A stretch of 64,000 nucleotides of DNA, from contig NZ_LT629771.1 in assembly GCF_900105175.1 (NCBI RefSeq), positions 5,598,501-5,662,500 of the forward strand. The letters run 5' to 3'. Positions 8,374-17,848 of this stretch are shown here, one piece after another (position 1 is the stretch's first letter; each line of letters begins with the position of its first letter). The notes beneath the pieces are model-generated. The model saw only the letters and a program-made list of their open reading frames with translations. It had not been told where the DNA came from and searched no databases. This stretch comes from Jiangella sp. DSM 45060 (GTDB lineage Bacteria; Actinomycetota; Actinomycetes; Jiangellales; Jiangellaceae). A program made the position numbers and the translations under genes.

Positions 8374-8677
8374 TAACCGCCCCCTAGGGGTCCTGCCAAA
8401 CGCCTCCTCCCCAGCGTTTTGCCACGTGATCACGGACTGTGACGCCGGAAGCAACGCTGCGTGGCCCGTAATCGGGTCGTGACCTCGGTGGACGGAGAAA
8501 CCTTGATCACCCTTGCGGGCGCAAGGTTCGTGACGCTCTGTGACATGTGATCTGCGTCACATTGGGCAACCGTCATCCACCCTGATGAGTGCGCCTCGAC
8601 CGAACGGACGGTGGGCGCCTCGGCTGCAGGTACTGTCGACAACAGCCGTCGGATCAGTGTTGTTCCTGGAGGTAGTC
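8374..8677. promoter_or_regulatory. 304-bp divergent regulatory region (M23 peptidase / B12-binding protein)
   Basis: No gene was seen here. It holds a perfect CRP-type site (8546-8561, listed separately), the palindrome GTGATCAC at about 8426, CTTGC-N4-GCAAG at 8512-8525, and close to the M23 start the palindrome CCCCTAGGGG with an adjacent AAACGC/GCGTTT pair. I looked for the conserved blocks of a c-di-AMP (ydaO) riboswitch, which precedes some actinobacterial wall-hydrolase genes, and did not find them. Confidence 0.5.
8546..8561. promoter_or_regulatory. perfect CRP/FNR-family binding site (TGTGA-N6-TCACA)
   Basis: The 16-bp sequence TGTGATCTGCGTCACA has both half-sites complete. The same consensus is bound by Escherichia coli CRP and by actinobacterial cAMP-responsive regulators such as mycobacterial CRP and corynebacterial GlxR. 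It lies 116 bases before the B12-binding gene start and 173 before the M23 start, so it could act on either. The sequence match is direct; occupancy is inference. Confidence 0.6.
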
Positions 8678-9091
8678 ATGGCGGACGGACGTCCCCTGCG
8701 TGTCGTGGTCGCGAAGCCCGGTCTCGACGGGCACGATCGCGGCGCCAAGGTGGTGGCGCGTGCGCTGCGTGATGCCGGTGTCGAGGTCGTCTACACCGGG
8801 TTGCACCAGACGCCCGAGCAGATCGTCGAGGCGGCCATCCAGGAGGACGCCGACGCCGTCGGGCTGTCCATCCTGTCCGGCGCGCACATGACGCTGTTCA
8901 AGCGGGTGCTCGAACTGCTGGCCGAGCGCGACGCCGGCGACATCGTGGTGTTCGGCGGGGGCATCATCCCCGACGCCGACATCCCGCTGCTGACAGAGCT
9001 GGGCGTCGCCCGCGTGTTCACCCCGGGCGCCTCGACCCAGGAGATCATCGAGTGGGTCGACACTCTGCGTGACCGCGCGCAGGCCTCCTGA
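8678..9091 (+). CDS. free-standing cobalamin (B12)-binding domain protein, methylmalonyl-CoA mutase C-terminal type
   Basis: 137 residues forming only the B12-binding Rossmann-like domain. It has the signature DGHDRGAK (the DxHxxG cobalamin-ligand motif), then [19 protein letters not shown], a [10 protein letters not shown] segment (SxL) and VFGGGIIP (GG). Full methylmalonyl-CoA mutase also carries a large TIM-barrel domain, absent here. Such separate subunits pair with a barrel subunit encoded elsewhere, or act as partners of related acyl-CoA mutases. GGAGG lies 8 bases before the ATG; the longer frame upstream is noncoding in character. Partner gene not in this window. Confidence 0.88.
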   Translation: MADGRPLRVVVAKPGLDGHDRGAKVVARALRDAGVEVVYTGLHQTPEQIVEAAIQEDADAVGLSILSGAHMTLFKRVLELLAERDAGDIVVFGGGIIPDADIPLLTELGVARVFTPGASTQEIIEWVDTLRDRAQAS

Positions 9092-9215
9092 CCAGAAAGT
9101 CGCGTGAAAATCCTTTCCGCCGATAGCACTGGTATGCCCTGACTCGGTAAGGTCTGCCGGAAATTCACCGAGTTGCGGCCCGCCGCTCGATGACGGGTCG
9201 TCCGTCCTCGATGGG

Positions 9216-12200
9216 GTGAACTCCGTGCTGAATCGACGTGATCACGCGCGCATCGCCGCACTCACCGCCACCGCCCTGTTCGGCAGCGGCCTGCTGGTCG
9301 TCCCGGCGGCCGCCGCCGTCGAACCGGACGACCTCACCCGTCCCGGCGAGTCGGTGCTGGTCGACACCGGCCGGCAGGCCATCGCGCCAGGGATGGAACT
9401 GACGACGTTCTCGCGGCTGGAGGACGGCGGGTGGAACGCCGGCAGCGTCCTCGAAGTGGACCTCGACGCCGGCGTCACCCTGGACTACCAGTACTCCGGC
9501 GAGGTGACGACGACCGCCACGGTCCGGTCGCTGGCCGAGGCGAGCGGCGCGACCGCCGCGATCAACGGCGACTTCTACGACATCAACAACTCCAACGCGC
9601 CGCTCGGCGCCGGCGTGAGCCGCGACGAGGGCGTGGTCACCGGCCCGACCGCCGGCCACGAGAACGCGCTCGCCGTGTCCAGCAGCGGCGCCGCGGCGCT
9701 CGCCCAGGTCTTCCTGGAGGGCACCGCGGTCACCGGCGACGGCGTCAGCCTGCGGCTCGCGGGCGTGAACACCTTCGCCCTGCCCGCTGACGGCGTCGGC
9801 GTCTTCACGTCGCAGTGGGGCGCCTACACCCGGGCCGACACCGTCGGCGCCGCCACGAACCGGGCCGAGGTCACGGTCGTCGACGGCGTGGTGACGGCGG
9901 TCGGCACGACGCTGGGCGCCGGGCCGATCGCGCCGGGCACCGTCGTGCTGGTCGGCCGCGACGCCGGCGCCACGTCGCTGCTCGCGCTGGCGCCGGGCGA
10001 CACCGTCGACGTCTCGTACGCGCCGCGCTCGGACCTCGAGGACGTCGTCGTCGCGGTCGGCGGCAACCACCTGCTGGTCGAGGACGGCGTACAGCGCACG
10101 TTCACCGACACCGAGCCGGCCGCGCGCACGGCCATCGGGCTGTCCGAGGACGGCCGCACCATGTATCTGGTGTCCCTCGACGGCAAGCAGGCCCACTCGC
10201 GCGGCATGACGCTGACCGAGTTCGCCGAACTGATGGCCGACCTCGGCGCCTACGACGCCCTGAACATCGACGGCGGCGGCTCGTCCACACTCGTGGTCCG
10301 CGACCCCGGCACCGACGACCGCACCGTCGTCAACAGCCCGTCCGACGGCAGCGAGCGCTCGGTCGCCAACGGCCTGGCGCTGTTCGCCGCCGAGGGCTCC
10401 GGCGAGGTGGACGGCTTCCGCGTCCTCGCCGGTGACGAGGAGAACACCGACCGCGTCTTCCCCGGGCTGACCCGAACCGTCGAGGCACTCGGCCACGACG
10501 AGACGTTCGCGCCGGTGGACGCGCGGCCGCGGTGGACGACGTCGGACCGGCGGGTCGCGTCGGTGCTGCGCGGCGCCACGCCCGACACCGCCGTCGTCAC
10601 CGGCATCGCGCCGGGCGACGCCGACATCGAGGCCGCGGTGCTGGGCGCCGAGGGCGAGCTGGGCGTCACCGTGCTCGGTGAGCTGCGGCGGCTGGAGCCG
10701 ACCGCCACGCTGCTCCCGCTGGGCGGCGCCGGCAGCACCGGGAGCCTCGCGCTCACCGGCTACGACATCGACGGCTACCGTGCGCCGATCGAGCCGGCCG
10801 ACGTCACCGTCACCGGCGGCGAGGGTGTCGTCGAGCTGGTGCCGGACGGCGCCGGGTTCAGCGTGCGGCCGCTGGTCGAGACCGGCTCGGCGCTGGTCAC
10901 GCTGACCGCGGCCGGGGTGAGCACCGGCGTCGCCGTCACCGTCGGCCTGACCGAGGTGCCGGTTGCGACCTTCGGCGACGCCGCGAGCTGGACCGTGAGC
11001 TTCGCCCGCGCCACCGGCACGATCGCGCCGGCGGAGGGCCCGGACGGCCGCGACGGGATCAGGCTGACGTACGACTTCACCGGGCCGAACACCCGGGCCG
11101 CGTACGCCGCGCCGCCGGCACAGTTCACCCTGCCGGGCCAGCCGCAGACCATCAAGGCGTGGGTGAACGGCGACGGCCAGGGCACCTGGATCCGGATGCG
11201 CGTCTACGACCCCAACGGCACGCTGCTCACGCTCAACGGCGGCTACACGACGTTCACCGGCTGGCAGCAGCTCACCTTCCCGGTCCCGGCCGGCACGCAG
11301 TACCCGTTGCGGTTCCGCGACGTCTACGCGGTCGAGGCCTCCGGCGCGCGCAGCTACACCGGCACGACGGCGTTCAGCGACATCACGGTCGAGATCGCGC
11401 CCGAGGTCGAGCTGCCGGCCACCGAGCGGTTCCCCGACCCCGTCATCGTCACCAACGGCAGCGCCGACGACGCCGGCCAGCGCGTCGCCGTCATGAGCGA
11501 CTCCCAGTTCGTCGGGCGCGACCCGGACAGTGACATCGTCCAGGCGGCCCGCCGGACGCTGCGCGAGATCGTGGCCGAGGATCCGGATGCGCTGGTCATC
11601 AACGGCGACCTCGTCGACGAGGCGGCGTCGGTCGACTTCGACCTCGCCCGTCGCGTGCTGGACGAGGAGCTGGCCGGCGTCGACTTCCCCTGGTACTACG
11701 TGCCCGGCAACCACGAGGTGCATGGCGGCCCGATCGGCAACTTCATCGACGAGTTCGGCGCCACCCAGCACACCGCCGACCTGCCGACCGACAAGGGCAC
11801 CACCCGGATCATCACGCTGAACTCCGCGTTCGGGACGCTGCGCGGCGGCGGGTTCGCCCAGATCGCGGAGCTGCGCTCCGCGCTGGACGAGGCGGCGGCC
11901 GACGACGACATCACCGGGGTGCTGATCTTCGCGCACCACCCGCCGAACGACCCGCTGCCCACGGCGAACAGCCGGCTCGCCGATCGCCGCGAGGCCGCGA
12001 TGCTGGAGACCTGGCTGGCCGGTTTCGAGGCGGACAGCGGCAAGTCCGCGGCGTTCGTCGGCGCCCACGCGGGCGTGTTCGACGCCGGCTCCGTCGACGG
12101 CGTCCCGTTCCTCGTCAACGGCAACTCCGGCAAGGGTCCGGCGTCCACCCCGGACAACGGCGGATTCACCGGCTGGACGCTGCTCGGCCTCGAGCCCGCG

Positions 12201-12548
12201 CGCGGCGACCGCGGCAACGACGACGACTGGCTGCGCGCCGAGGTGCGGGCCCGGGTCGACGCGATCGCGCTGACGGCTCCGGCGACGCTGGGCGTGGGCG
12301 CGACCGGCGCGGTGTCGGCGACCGTCGAGCAGGACGGCGCGCGGACCGTGCCGGTCCAGTGGCCGGTGTCCGCGCAGTGGGGCGGCGCCGGGGTGTGGGT
12401 GGGCGCTGCCGACACCGCGCCGCGCTGGGCCGTCGTCGCCGTTGACCCTGCAGCGGGCACGATCGAGGGGCTGCGGGCCGGCGCCGCCACCGTCACCGTC
12501 ACGGTGAACGGGGAGACCGCGATCCGGGAGATCCTCGTCGGCGGATAG
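9216..12548 (+). CDS. secreted phosphodiester glycosidase (NAGPA-like) fused to a calcineurin-type metallophosphoesterase
   Basis: 1110 residues. A Sec signal peptide covers about 1-35 ([20 protein letters not shown]). A NAGPA-type phosphodiester glycosidase domain spans about 60-390 ([40 protein letters not shown]). Bacterial Ig-like/beta-sandwich segments follow at about 395-735. The metallophosphoesterase domain at about 750-1010 shows [16 protein letters not shown] and IFAHHPP; the usual first DxH reads DSQ and the last GHxH reads GAHAG, so metal binding may differ. A further Ig-like tail ends the protein. It should act outside the cell on sugar-phosphate polymers such as teichoic-acid-like material. 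The GTG at 9225 has the better-spaced GGGG and could be the true start. Confidence 0.85.
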   Translation: MNSVLNRRDHARIAALTATALFGSGLLVVPAAAAVEPDDLTRPGESVLVDTGRQAIAPGMELTTFSRLEDGGWNAGSVLEVDLDAGVTLDYQYSGEVTTTATVRSLAEASGATAAINGDFYDINNSNAPLGAGVSRDEGVVTGPTAGHENALAVSSSGAAALAQVFLEGTAVTGDGVSLRLAGVNTFALPADGVGVFTSQWGAYTRADTVGAATNRAEVTVVDGVVTAVGTTLGAGPIAPGTVVLVGRDAGATSLLALAPGDTVDVSYAPRSDLEDVVVAVGGNHLLVEDGVQRTFTDTEPAARTAIGLSEDGRTMYLVSLDGKQAHSRGMTLTEFAELMADLGAYDALNIDGGGSSTLVVRDPGTDDRTVVNSPSDGSERSVANGLALFAAEGSGEVDGFRVLAGDEENTDRVFPGLTRTVEALGHDETFAPVDARPRWTTSDRRVASVLRGATPDTAVVTGIAPGDADIEAAVLGAEGELGVTVLGELRRLEPTATLLPLGGAGSTGSLALTGYDIDGYRAPIEPADVTVTGGEGVVELVPDGAGFSVRPLVETGSALVTLTAAGVSTGVAVTVGLTEVPVATFGDAASWTVSFARATGTIAPAEGPDGRDGIRLTYDFTGPNTRAAYAAPPAQFTLPGQPQTIKAWVNGDGQGTWIRMRVYDPNGTLLTLNGGYTTFTGWQQLTFPVPAGTQYPLRFRDVYAVEASGARSYTGTTAFSDITVEIAPEVELPATERFPDPVIVTNGSADDAGQRVAVMSDSQFVGRDPDSDIVQAARRTLREIVAEDPDALVINGDLVDEAASVDFDLARRVLDEELAGVDFPWYYVPGNHEVHGGPIGNFIDEFGATQHTADLPTDKGTTRIITLNSAFGTLRGGGFAQIAELRSALDEAAADDDITGVLIFAHHPPNDPLPTANSRLADRREAAMLETWLAGFEADSGKSAAFVGAHAGVFDAGSVDGVPFLVNGNSGKGPASTPDNGGFTGWTLLGLEPARGDRGNDDDWLRAEVRARVDAIALTAPATLGVGATGAVSATVEQDGARTVPVQWPVSAQWGGAGVWVGAADTAPRWAVVAVDPAAGTIEGLRAGAATVTVTVNGETAIREILVGG

Positions 12549-12589
12549 GCTGCCCTTCGAATCGCGGCCGACACAAGGGATGGATTCGC

Positions 12590-13777
12590 GTGGACCTGAT
12601 GGAGTACCAGGCGAAGGAGCTCTTCGCCAAGCACGAGGTCCCGGTGCTGCCGGGCTCCGTGGTCGAGACGGCCGACGGCGCACGCGCGGCGGCGACCGAG
12701 ATCGGCGGCCAGGTGGTCGTCAAGGCACAGGTGAAGACGGGCGGCCGCGGCAAGGCCGGCGGCGTCAAGCTGGCCGAGACGCCCGACGAGGCCGCCGAGA
12801 AGGCCGGGGCGATCCTCGGCATGGACATCAAGGGCCACACGGTCCACCGGGTGCTCGTCACCCAGGCCAGCGACATCGACCAGGAGTACTACGTCTCCTT
12901 CCTGCTCGACCGCGCCAACCGCACCTACCTGGCCATGGCCAGCGTCGAGGGCGGCATGGAGATCGAGCAGCTGGCGGTCGAGCGGCCCGAGGCGCTGGCC
13001 CGCATCCCGGTCGACGCCATCGCCGGCGTCGACGCCGCGAAGGCGGCCGAGATCGCCGACGCCGCCGGGTTCGGCCCCGACGTCCGCGACCAGGTCGTCG
13101 CCATCCTGCAGCAGCTGTGGACGGTGTTCACCAGCGAGGACGCCACGCTGGTCGAGGTCAACCCGCTGGTGAAGACGCCCGACGGCAAGGTCGTCGCGCT
13201 CGACGGCAAGGTCAGCCTCGACGAGAACGCCGAGTTCCGGCACCCGGAGCACGCCGAGTTCGAGGACAAGGCCGCCGCCGACCCGCTCGAGGCGCGCGCC
13301 AAGGAGAAGGACCTCAACTACGTCAAGCTGTCCGGCGAGGTCGGCATCATCGGCAACGGCGCCGGGCTGGTCATGTCGACGCTCGACGTCGTCGCGTACG
13401 CGGGCGAGGAGTTCGGCGGCGTCAAGCCGGCCAACTTCCTCGACATCGGCGGCGGCGCGTCGGCCGAGGTCATGGCGAACGGGCTGGAGATCATCCTGTC
13501 CGACGACGAGGTCAAGGCCGTGTTCGTCAACGTGTTCGGCGGCATCACCGCCTGCGACGCCGTCGCGAACGGCATCGTGCACGCGTTCGGGCTGCTGGAG
13601 AGCCGCGGCGACCAGGTCACCAAGCCGCTGGTCGTCCGTCTCGACGGCAACAACGCGGTCGAGGGCCGGCGCATCCTGTCGGAGTTCGCCGCCACGGCGC
13701 CCGCGGGCCTGATCGAACAGGTCGACACCATGGACGGCGCCGCGCGACGCGCGGCCGAGCTCGCGGCAGCGAAGTAG
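12590..13777 (+). CDS. sucC: succinate--CoA ligase (ADP-forming), beta subunit
   Basis: 395 residues, full length. N-terminal ATP-grasp domain starts [39 protein letters not shown] is the nucleotide-binding loop; [15 protein letters not shown] carries metal ligands; the C-terminal CoA-ligase part has [10 protein letters not shown] and [12 protein letters not shown]. With SucD it converts succinyl-CoA, ADP (or GDP) and phosphate to succinate, ATP and CoA in the TCA cycle. GTG start at 12590. sucD follows after 12 bp, so the two are co-transcribed. Confidence 0.97.
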   Translation: MDLMEYQAKELFAKHEVPVLPGSVVETADGARAAATEIGGQVVVKAQVKTGGRGKAGGVKLAETPDEAAEKAGAILGMDIKGHTVHRVLVTQASDIDQEYYVSFLLDRANRTYLAMASVEGGMEIEQLAVERPEALARIPVDAIAGVDAAKAAEIADAAGFGPDVRDQVVAILQQLWTVFTSEDATLVEVNPLVKTPDGKVVALDGKVSLDENAEFRHPEHAEFEDKAAADPLEARAKEKDLNYVKLSGEVGIIGNGAGLVMSTLDVVAYAGEEFGGVKPANFLDIGGGASAEVMANGLEIILSDDEVKAVFVNVFGGITACDAVANGIVHAFGLLESRGDQVTKPLVVRLDGNNAVEGRRILSEFAATAPAGLIEQVDTMDGAARRAAELAAAK

Positions 13778-13789
13778 GGGCGACGAGTC

Positions 13790-14689
13790 ATGGCTATCTT
13801 CCTCGACGAGAACAGCAGGATCATCGTCCAGGGCATCACCGGCGCCGAGGGCACCAAGCACACGCAGCGCATGCTCAAGGCCGGCGCGAAGATCGTCGGC
13901 GGCGTCAACGCCCGCAAGGCCGGCCAGGAGCTCGACTTCACCGAGTTCAGCCCCGAGGCCGTCCTCACCGTGTACGGCGGCGTCGCCGAGGCGATGGACA
14001 AGACCGGCGCCAACGTGTCGGTCGCGTTCGTCCCGCCGAAGTTCACCAAGGACGCCGTCATCGAGGCGGTCGACGCCGGCATCGAGCTGCTAGTCGTCAT
14101 CACCGAGGGCATCCCGGTGCACGACACCGCCGCGTTCTGGGCGTATGCGCAGTCGAAGGGCAACAAGACCCGCATCGTCGGCCCGAACTGCCCCGGTGTC
14201 ATCAGCCCCGGCAAGTCCAACGCCGGCATCATCCCGGCCGACATCACCGGCGCCGGCCCCATCGGCCTGGTGAGCAAGTCCGGCACGCTGACGTACCAGA
14301 TGATGTACGAGCTGCGCGACATCGGCTTCTCCACCGCCGTCGGCATCGGCGGCGACCCCGTCATCGGCACCACGCACATCGACGCGCTCGAGGCGTTCGA
14401 GGCTGATCCCGACACCAAGGCGATCGTGATGATCGGCGAGATCGGCGGCGACGCCGAGGAGCGGGCGGCCGCCTACATCAAGGAGCACGTCACCAAGCCG
14501 GTCGTCGGCTACGTGGCCGGCTTCACCGCGCCCGAGGGCAAGACCATGGGCCACGCCGGCGCCATCGTGTCCGGATCGTCCGGCACGGCGCAGGCCAAGA
14601 AGGAGGCCCTCGAGGCCGCCGGCGTCGCCGTCGGCAAGACCCCGAGCGAGACCGCCCGGCTCATGCGGGAGATCTACCAGAAGCTCTGA
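13790..14689 (+). CDS. sucD: succinate--CoA ligase (ADP-forming), alpha subunit
   Basis: 299 residues, full length. It shows the CoA-binding N-terminal domain ([25 protein letters not shown]), the segment [23 protein letters not shown], and the active-site region [20 protein letters not shown] that contains the phosphorylated histidine (GHAGA). It provides the phosphohistidine and CoA site of the sucCD enzyme. It is 12 bp downstream of sucC and ends before a strong hairpin. Confidence 0.97.
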   Translation: MAIFLDENSRIIVQGITGAEGTKHTQRMLKAGAKIVGGVNARKAGQELDFTEFSPEAVLTVYGGVAEAMDKTGANVSVAFVPPKFTKDAVIEAVDAGIELLVVITEGIPVHDTAAFWAYAQSKGNKTRIVGPNCPGVISPGKSNAGIIPADITGAGPIGLVSKSGTLTYQMMYELRDIGFSTAVGIGGDPVIGTTHIDALEAFEADPDTKAIVMIGEIGGDAEERAAAYIKEHVTKPVVGYVAGFTAPEGKTMGHAGAIVSGSSGTAQAKKEALEAAGVAVGKTPSETARLMREIYQKL

Positions 14690-14711
14690 CCATCAGGGAT
14701 CGGGAGAGTCT

Positions 14712-14741
14712 CGGCCGGGCCGCCTTCGGGTGGCCCGGCCG
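14712..14741 (+). terminator. rho-independent-type hairpin after sucCD
   Basis: CGGCCGGGCC (14712-14721) pairs perfectly with GGCCCGGCCG (14732-14741); the inner GCC/GGT bases extend the stem to a TTCG tetraloop. It follows the sucD stop by 22 bases and lies before the end of a convergent gene. It lacks a long T-tract, as is common in actinobacteria. Confidence 0.75.
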
Positions 14742-14763
14742 ATTCCGTTGCTGGACGTCGCCG

Positions 14764-16512
14764 CTAGCCGAGTTCGTCGGCCAGTTCCAGCCAGCGCTCC
14801 TCCAGAGCGGACCGCTCGTCGTGCACCGAGCGCAGTTCGGTGTCGAGCGCCAGCACCTTCTCGTGGTCCGTCGCGTTGTCGGCGATCTGCTCGTGCAGCG
14901 TCTTCTCGCGCCGCTCCAGCTTCTCGAGGTCGCGCTCGACGCGGGCGATCTCCTTGCGGGTGGCGCGGCTGTCGCCGGACCGGGCGCGGGTGACCGGCGC
15001 CGCGGCCTGCTCGACCTGCTCGCGGCGCAGCTCCAGGTACTGGTCGACCCCGCGCGGGAGCTGGACGACCTGGCCGTCGCCCAGGAGCGCCCAGACGGCG
15101 TCGGTGACGCGCTCGAGGAACCAGCGGTCGTGGCTGACGACGACCAGCGAGCCGGCCCAGCCGTCCAGGACGTCCTCGAGAACGTTGAGCGTCTCGACGT
15201 CGAGGTCGTTGGTCGGCTCGTCGAGCAGCAGCACGTTCGGCTCGCCCATCAGCAGCCGCAGCAGCTGCAGTCGGCGCCGCTCGCCACCGGAGAGGTCACC
15301 GACGACAGTCCACTGGCGCTGGCCGGCGAACCCGAACCGCTCCAGCAGCTGCCCCGCCGTGACGGTGTCGCCGCCGCCCAGCTGCACCTCGCGGCGGACC
15401 TCCTCGACCGTCTCGAGCACCCGCTTGGCGGGGTCGAGGTCGACGACCTCCTGGTCGAGGTGGGCGACGGCGACGGTGCGGCCGATCTTCACCCGGCCGG
15501 AGTCGGGCGCGAGCGAGCCGTCGAGCAGCCGCAGCAGCGTCGTCTTGCCGGCGCCGTTGACGCCGACGATGCCGGCGCGGTCGCCGGGGCCGAGCCGCCA
15601 CGTGACGTGGTCGAGCAGGGTCCGGCCGCCGAGCGACACGGTGACGTCCTCGGCGTCGAACACGCTCTTGCCCAGCCGCGTCGTCGCCATCTTGGCCAGC
15701 TCGTACCGGTCGCGGGCCGGCGGCTCGTTCTCGATCAGGGCGTTGGCGGCGGCGATGCGGAAGCGCGGCTTGGACGTCCGCGCGGGCGGCCCGCGGCGCA
15801 GCCACGCCAGCTCCTTGCGCAGCAGGTTCTGCCGCCGCGACTCGTCGGCGGCGGCCAGCCGGACCCGTTCGGCCCGGGCCAGGACGTACTCGGCGTAGCC
15901 GCCCTCGTACGCGTGGACGGCGCCGTCGGTGACCTCCCACGTGGTGGTGGCGACGGTGTCGAGCAGCCACCGGTCGTGCGTCACCATGACGACAGACCGG
16001 TTTCCCGCGGCGAGATGCCTGGACAGCCAGTCGATCGCCTCGACGTCCAGGTGGTTGGTCGGCTCGTCCAGCAGCACGAGGTCGTCGTCGCCGATGAGCA
16101 GGCGCGCCAGCGCGACCCGGCGGCGCTCGCCACCGGACAGCGGGCCAACCGGCGCGTCCATCGACAGGCCGGGCACCAGGTGCGCCAGCACGTCGCGGAT
16201 GCGGGCGTCGCCGGCCCACTCGTGCGTCGCGCGGTCGCCGATGACGGTCTGGCCGACCGTCGCGGCAGGGTCGAGCTCGTCGCCCTGGCCGAGCCGGCCG
16301 ATGCGCAGGCCGCCGGTGCGGCTGACCCGGCCGGAGTCGACCTGCTCGAGCCCGGCCAGCACCCGCAGCAGCGTGGACTTGCCGCTGCCGTTGCGGCCCA
16401 CGATGCCCACACGGTCGCCGTCGGCGACACCGAGCGAGACCCCGTCGAGGATGAACCGGGTGCCGTAGGCCAGCGAGGCCGACTCGAGGTTGATGAGGTT
16501 ACGGGGCGCCAT
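14764..16512 (-). CDS. ABC-F family ATP-binding protein (Uup/EttA-like)
   Basis: 582 residues with two ABC ATPase domains and no membrane span. Domain 1 (about 5-230) has GIVGRNGSGKSTLL, LSGGERRRVALARLL and LVLLDEPTNHLD. Domain 2 (about 290-500) has GIVGVNGAGKTTLL, LSGGERRRLQLL and LLLDEPTNDLD. The inter-domain linker (about 230-285) and a C-terminal charged coiled coil (about 505-580, with ARVERDLEKLERREKTLHE) resemble Uup. ABC-F proteins act on ribosomes or DNA repair and sometimes give antibiotic protection. Nothing here indicates a resistance role. It is convergent with sucD. Confidence 0.92.
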   Translation of the reverse strand: MAPRNLINLESASLAYGTRFILDGVSLGVADGDRVGIVGRNGSGKSTLLRVLAGLEQVDSGRVSRTGGLRIGRLGQGDELDPAATVGQTVIGDRATHEWAGDARIRDVLAHLVPGLSMDAPVGPLSGGERRRVALARLLIGDDDLVLLDEPTNHLDVEAIDWLSRHLAAGNRSVVMVTHDRWLLDTVATTTWEVTDGAVHAYEGGYAEYVLARAERVRLAAADESRRQNLLRKELAWLRRGPPARTSKPRFRIAAANALIENEPPARDRYELAKMATTRLGKSVFDAEDVTVSLGGRTLLDHVTWRLGPGDRAGIVGVNGAGKTTLLRLLDGSLAPDSGRVKIGRTVAVAHLDQEVVDLDPAKRVLETVEEVRREVQLGGGDTVTAGQLLERFGFAGQRQWTVVGDLSGGERRRLQLLRLLMGEPNVLLLDEPTNDLDVETLNVLEDVLDGWAGSLVVVSHDRWFLERVTDAVWALLGDGQVVQLPRGVDQYLELRREQVEQAAAPVTRARSGDSRATRKEIARVERDLEKLERREKTLHEQIADNATDHEKVLALDTELRSVHDERSALEERWLELADELG

Positions 16513-16527
16513 GTCGCCCCCAGTTTC

Positions 16528-16731
16528 TCACGCCGGGCAGTAGTGCCGGTTCTTGCCGCCCACCTGCTCGAGCCGGTGCTCGGACATGGGGTGGTGACAC
16601 AGCGGGCACTCGATCACGCGGACCGGGTGCGGCGGCGGCGCGTCGTCCTGCCGGCCGAGGTCGGCCGGGCCCAGCAACGGCATCAGCACCTCGGTGAGCC
16701 GGCCGTACCACGGCAGCTTGCGTCTCTTCAC
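16528..16731 (-). CDS. small hypothetical protein with a CxxC zinc-ribbon-like motif
   Basis: 67 residues, basic at the N terminus (MKRRKLPWYGRLTEVLMPLL), with CPLCHHPMSEH in the middle and HYCPA at the very end. Two spaced Cys/His groups suggest a single zinc site. I do not recognise a named family. It ends 15 bp before the ABC-F start, so it may be co-transcribed with it. Its start at 16731 faces the OhrR-like gene across 48 bp that contain an inverted repeat. Confidence 0.6.
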   Translation of the reverse strand: MKRRKLPWYGRLTEVLMPLLGPADLGRQDDAPPPHPVRVIECPLCHHPMSEHRLEQVGGKNRHYCPA

Positions 16732-16744
16732 CCTCTAATGCTTA

Positions 16745-16765
16745 GCACACTAATCAATCGTGTGC
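16745..16765. promoter_or_regulatory. candidate OhrR/MarR operator (GCACAC-N9-GTGTGC)
   Basis: A perfect 6-bp inverted repeat with an AT-rich 9-bp centre (TAATCAATC) lies in the 48-bp gap between two divergent starts, 15 bases before the MarR-family ATG. MarR-family repressors usually bind such palindromes over their own promoter. The centre is markedly AT-rich for this genome. Confidence 0.55.
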
Positions 16766-16779
16766 GATAGAGTGTGACC

Positions 16780-17229
16780 ATGACGACAGACCTCGGCGAC
16801 GACCCGCTGGCCCTCGACCGGCAGGTCTGCTTCGCCCTGGCCGTGGCCGCCCGCAGCGTCATCGGCCTGTACCGCCCGCTGCTCGAGCCGATGGGCCTGA
16901 CGCACCCGCAGTACCTCGTCATGCTGGCACTGTGGGAGCGCGAGCCGCGCTCCGTCAAGGACCTCAGCAGCACCCTGCAGCTCGATTCCGCCACGCTGTC
17001 GCCGCTGCTCAAGCGGCTCGAGTCGGTCGGTTACGTGACCCGGCGGCGCAGCGCCGACGACGAACGGCTGCTGGTGGTCGAGCTGACCGGCACCGGCCGG
17101 GCGCTGCGCGACGACGCCGAGAAGATCCCCTACGCCGTCGTCGAACGGCTCGGCCTGCCGGTGGCCGAGCTCGAGCGCCTGCACCGCTCGCTCACCCGGG
17201 TCATCGGCGCGGCGACGTCTCCGGGGTGA
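16780..17229 (+). CDS. MarR family regulator, OhrR-like (organic hydroperoxide sensor)
   Basis: 149 residues. The N-terminal LDRQVCFALAVAARSVIGLY carries a cysteine at the place of the redox-sensing Cys of OhrR. LTHPQYLVMLALWE, LDSATLSPLLKRLE and RRSADDERLLVVELT are typical of the winged-helix domain and the wing. OhrR represses a peroxidase gene (ohr) until peroxide oxidises the cysteine; no ohr gene is adjacent here, so the target may be distant or be the divergent zinc-ribbon gene. ATG at 16780 is preferred to the GTG six bases earlier. Its end overlaps the convergent XRE gene by 29 bp. Confidence 0.88.
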   Translation: MTTDLGDDPLALDRQVCFALAVAARSVIGLYRPLLEPMGLTHPQYLVMLALWEREPRSVKDLSSTLQLDSATLSPLLKRLESVGYVTRRRSADDERLLVVELTGTGRALRDDAEKIPYAVVERLGLPVAELERLHRSLTRVIGAATSPG

Positions 17230-17800
17230 GGTCGACGGCGTCGAGGTGCGCCCGCTGCCCGTCGTGGTCGAGGATCGTGAGCACCTCCGCCGGCGCCTCG
17301 TGCGCGACGATCGCGTGCGGCGCCATGGTCGAGAACTGCGCCGCCTGACCCGTCGCCACCAGGACCACCCGCTCCCCCAGGTACAGCCGGATCGTCCCCG
17401 ACAGCACGGTGAACCAGTCGTGCCCCGGGTGCACGCGCAGCCGCTTCGGCCGGGTCAGCCGGGTGATCCGCATCTTCGCGACGGTCAGCCCGTGCGGCCC
17501 GTCGTCGCGGGTCAGCTGCCAGATCGTCGCGCCGTGCCCGCGGTCGTGCCGCGGCCTGATGACGACGTCGGCGTCGTCGACCGGCTCGACCAGCTGGTCG
17601 AGGGTGGTGTCGAGGGCGCGCGCGATGGGCACCAGCTGGTCGATCGAGATGCGCCGGGCGCCGGTCTCGATGCGGCTCAGCGTCGACGGGCTCAGGTGGC
17701 AGCGCGCCGCCAGCGCGTCCAGCGACCATCCCTTGGCCTGGCGCAGCCCGCGGATCCGGGCCCGGATCACCGCGTCGACATCGACCTCGTCTTGCGTCAT
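17201..17800 (-). CDS. XRE family regulator with a C-terminal cupin domain
   Basis: 199 residues. The N-terminal HTH (about 10-65) reads LRQAKGWSLDALAARCHLSP and STLSRIETGARRISIDQLV. The C-terminal part (about 95-185) is a cupin (VHPGHDWFTVLSGTIRLYLG; a later PHAIVAHEAP). Proteins of this type sense small metabolites through the cupin barrel. The ATG at 17800 was chosen; a TTG lies 6 bases earlier. It overlaps the OhrR-like gene tail to tail and is divergent from the methyltransferase at 17849 (48 bp gap), which it may regulate. Confidence 0.88.
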   Translation of the reverse strand: MTQDEVDVDAVIRARIRGLRQAKGWSLDALAARCHLSPSTLSRIETGARRISIDQLVPIARALDTTLDQLVEPVDDADVVIRPRHDRGHGATIWQLTRDDGPHGLTVAKMRITRLTRPKRLRVHPGHDWFTVLSGTIRLYLGERVVLVATGQAAQFSTMAPHAIVAHEAPAEVLTILDHDGQRAHLDAVDLTPETSPRR

Positions 17801-17848
17801 CAGCAAGACTCTATGCGATCAGCGCACTGGTCACCTAACGTCGCCGGT

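Noticed and set aside
8374..8677. c-di-AMP (ydaO) riboswitch before the M23 gene
   Set aside because: Expected for some wall hydrolases, but the conserved blocks were not found.
9165..12683. A 1172-codon open frame on the minus strand opposite the glycosidase gene
   Set aside because: Opposite-strand frames stay open by chance at this GC content; the composition (Arg/Gly/Asp/Val/His-rich) has no domain, and the plus strand encodes clear enzymes.
14764..16512. ABC-F ribosomal protection (antibiotic resistance) protein
   Set aside because: Linker and C-terminal coiled coil are of the Uup/EttA kind; nothing indicates the resistance subfamilies.
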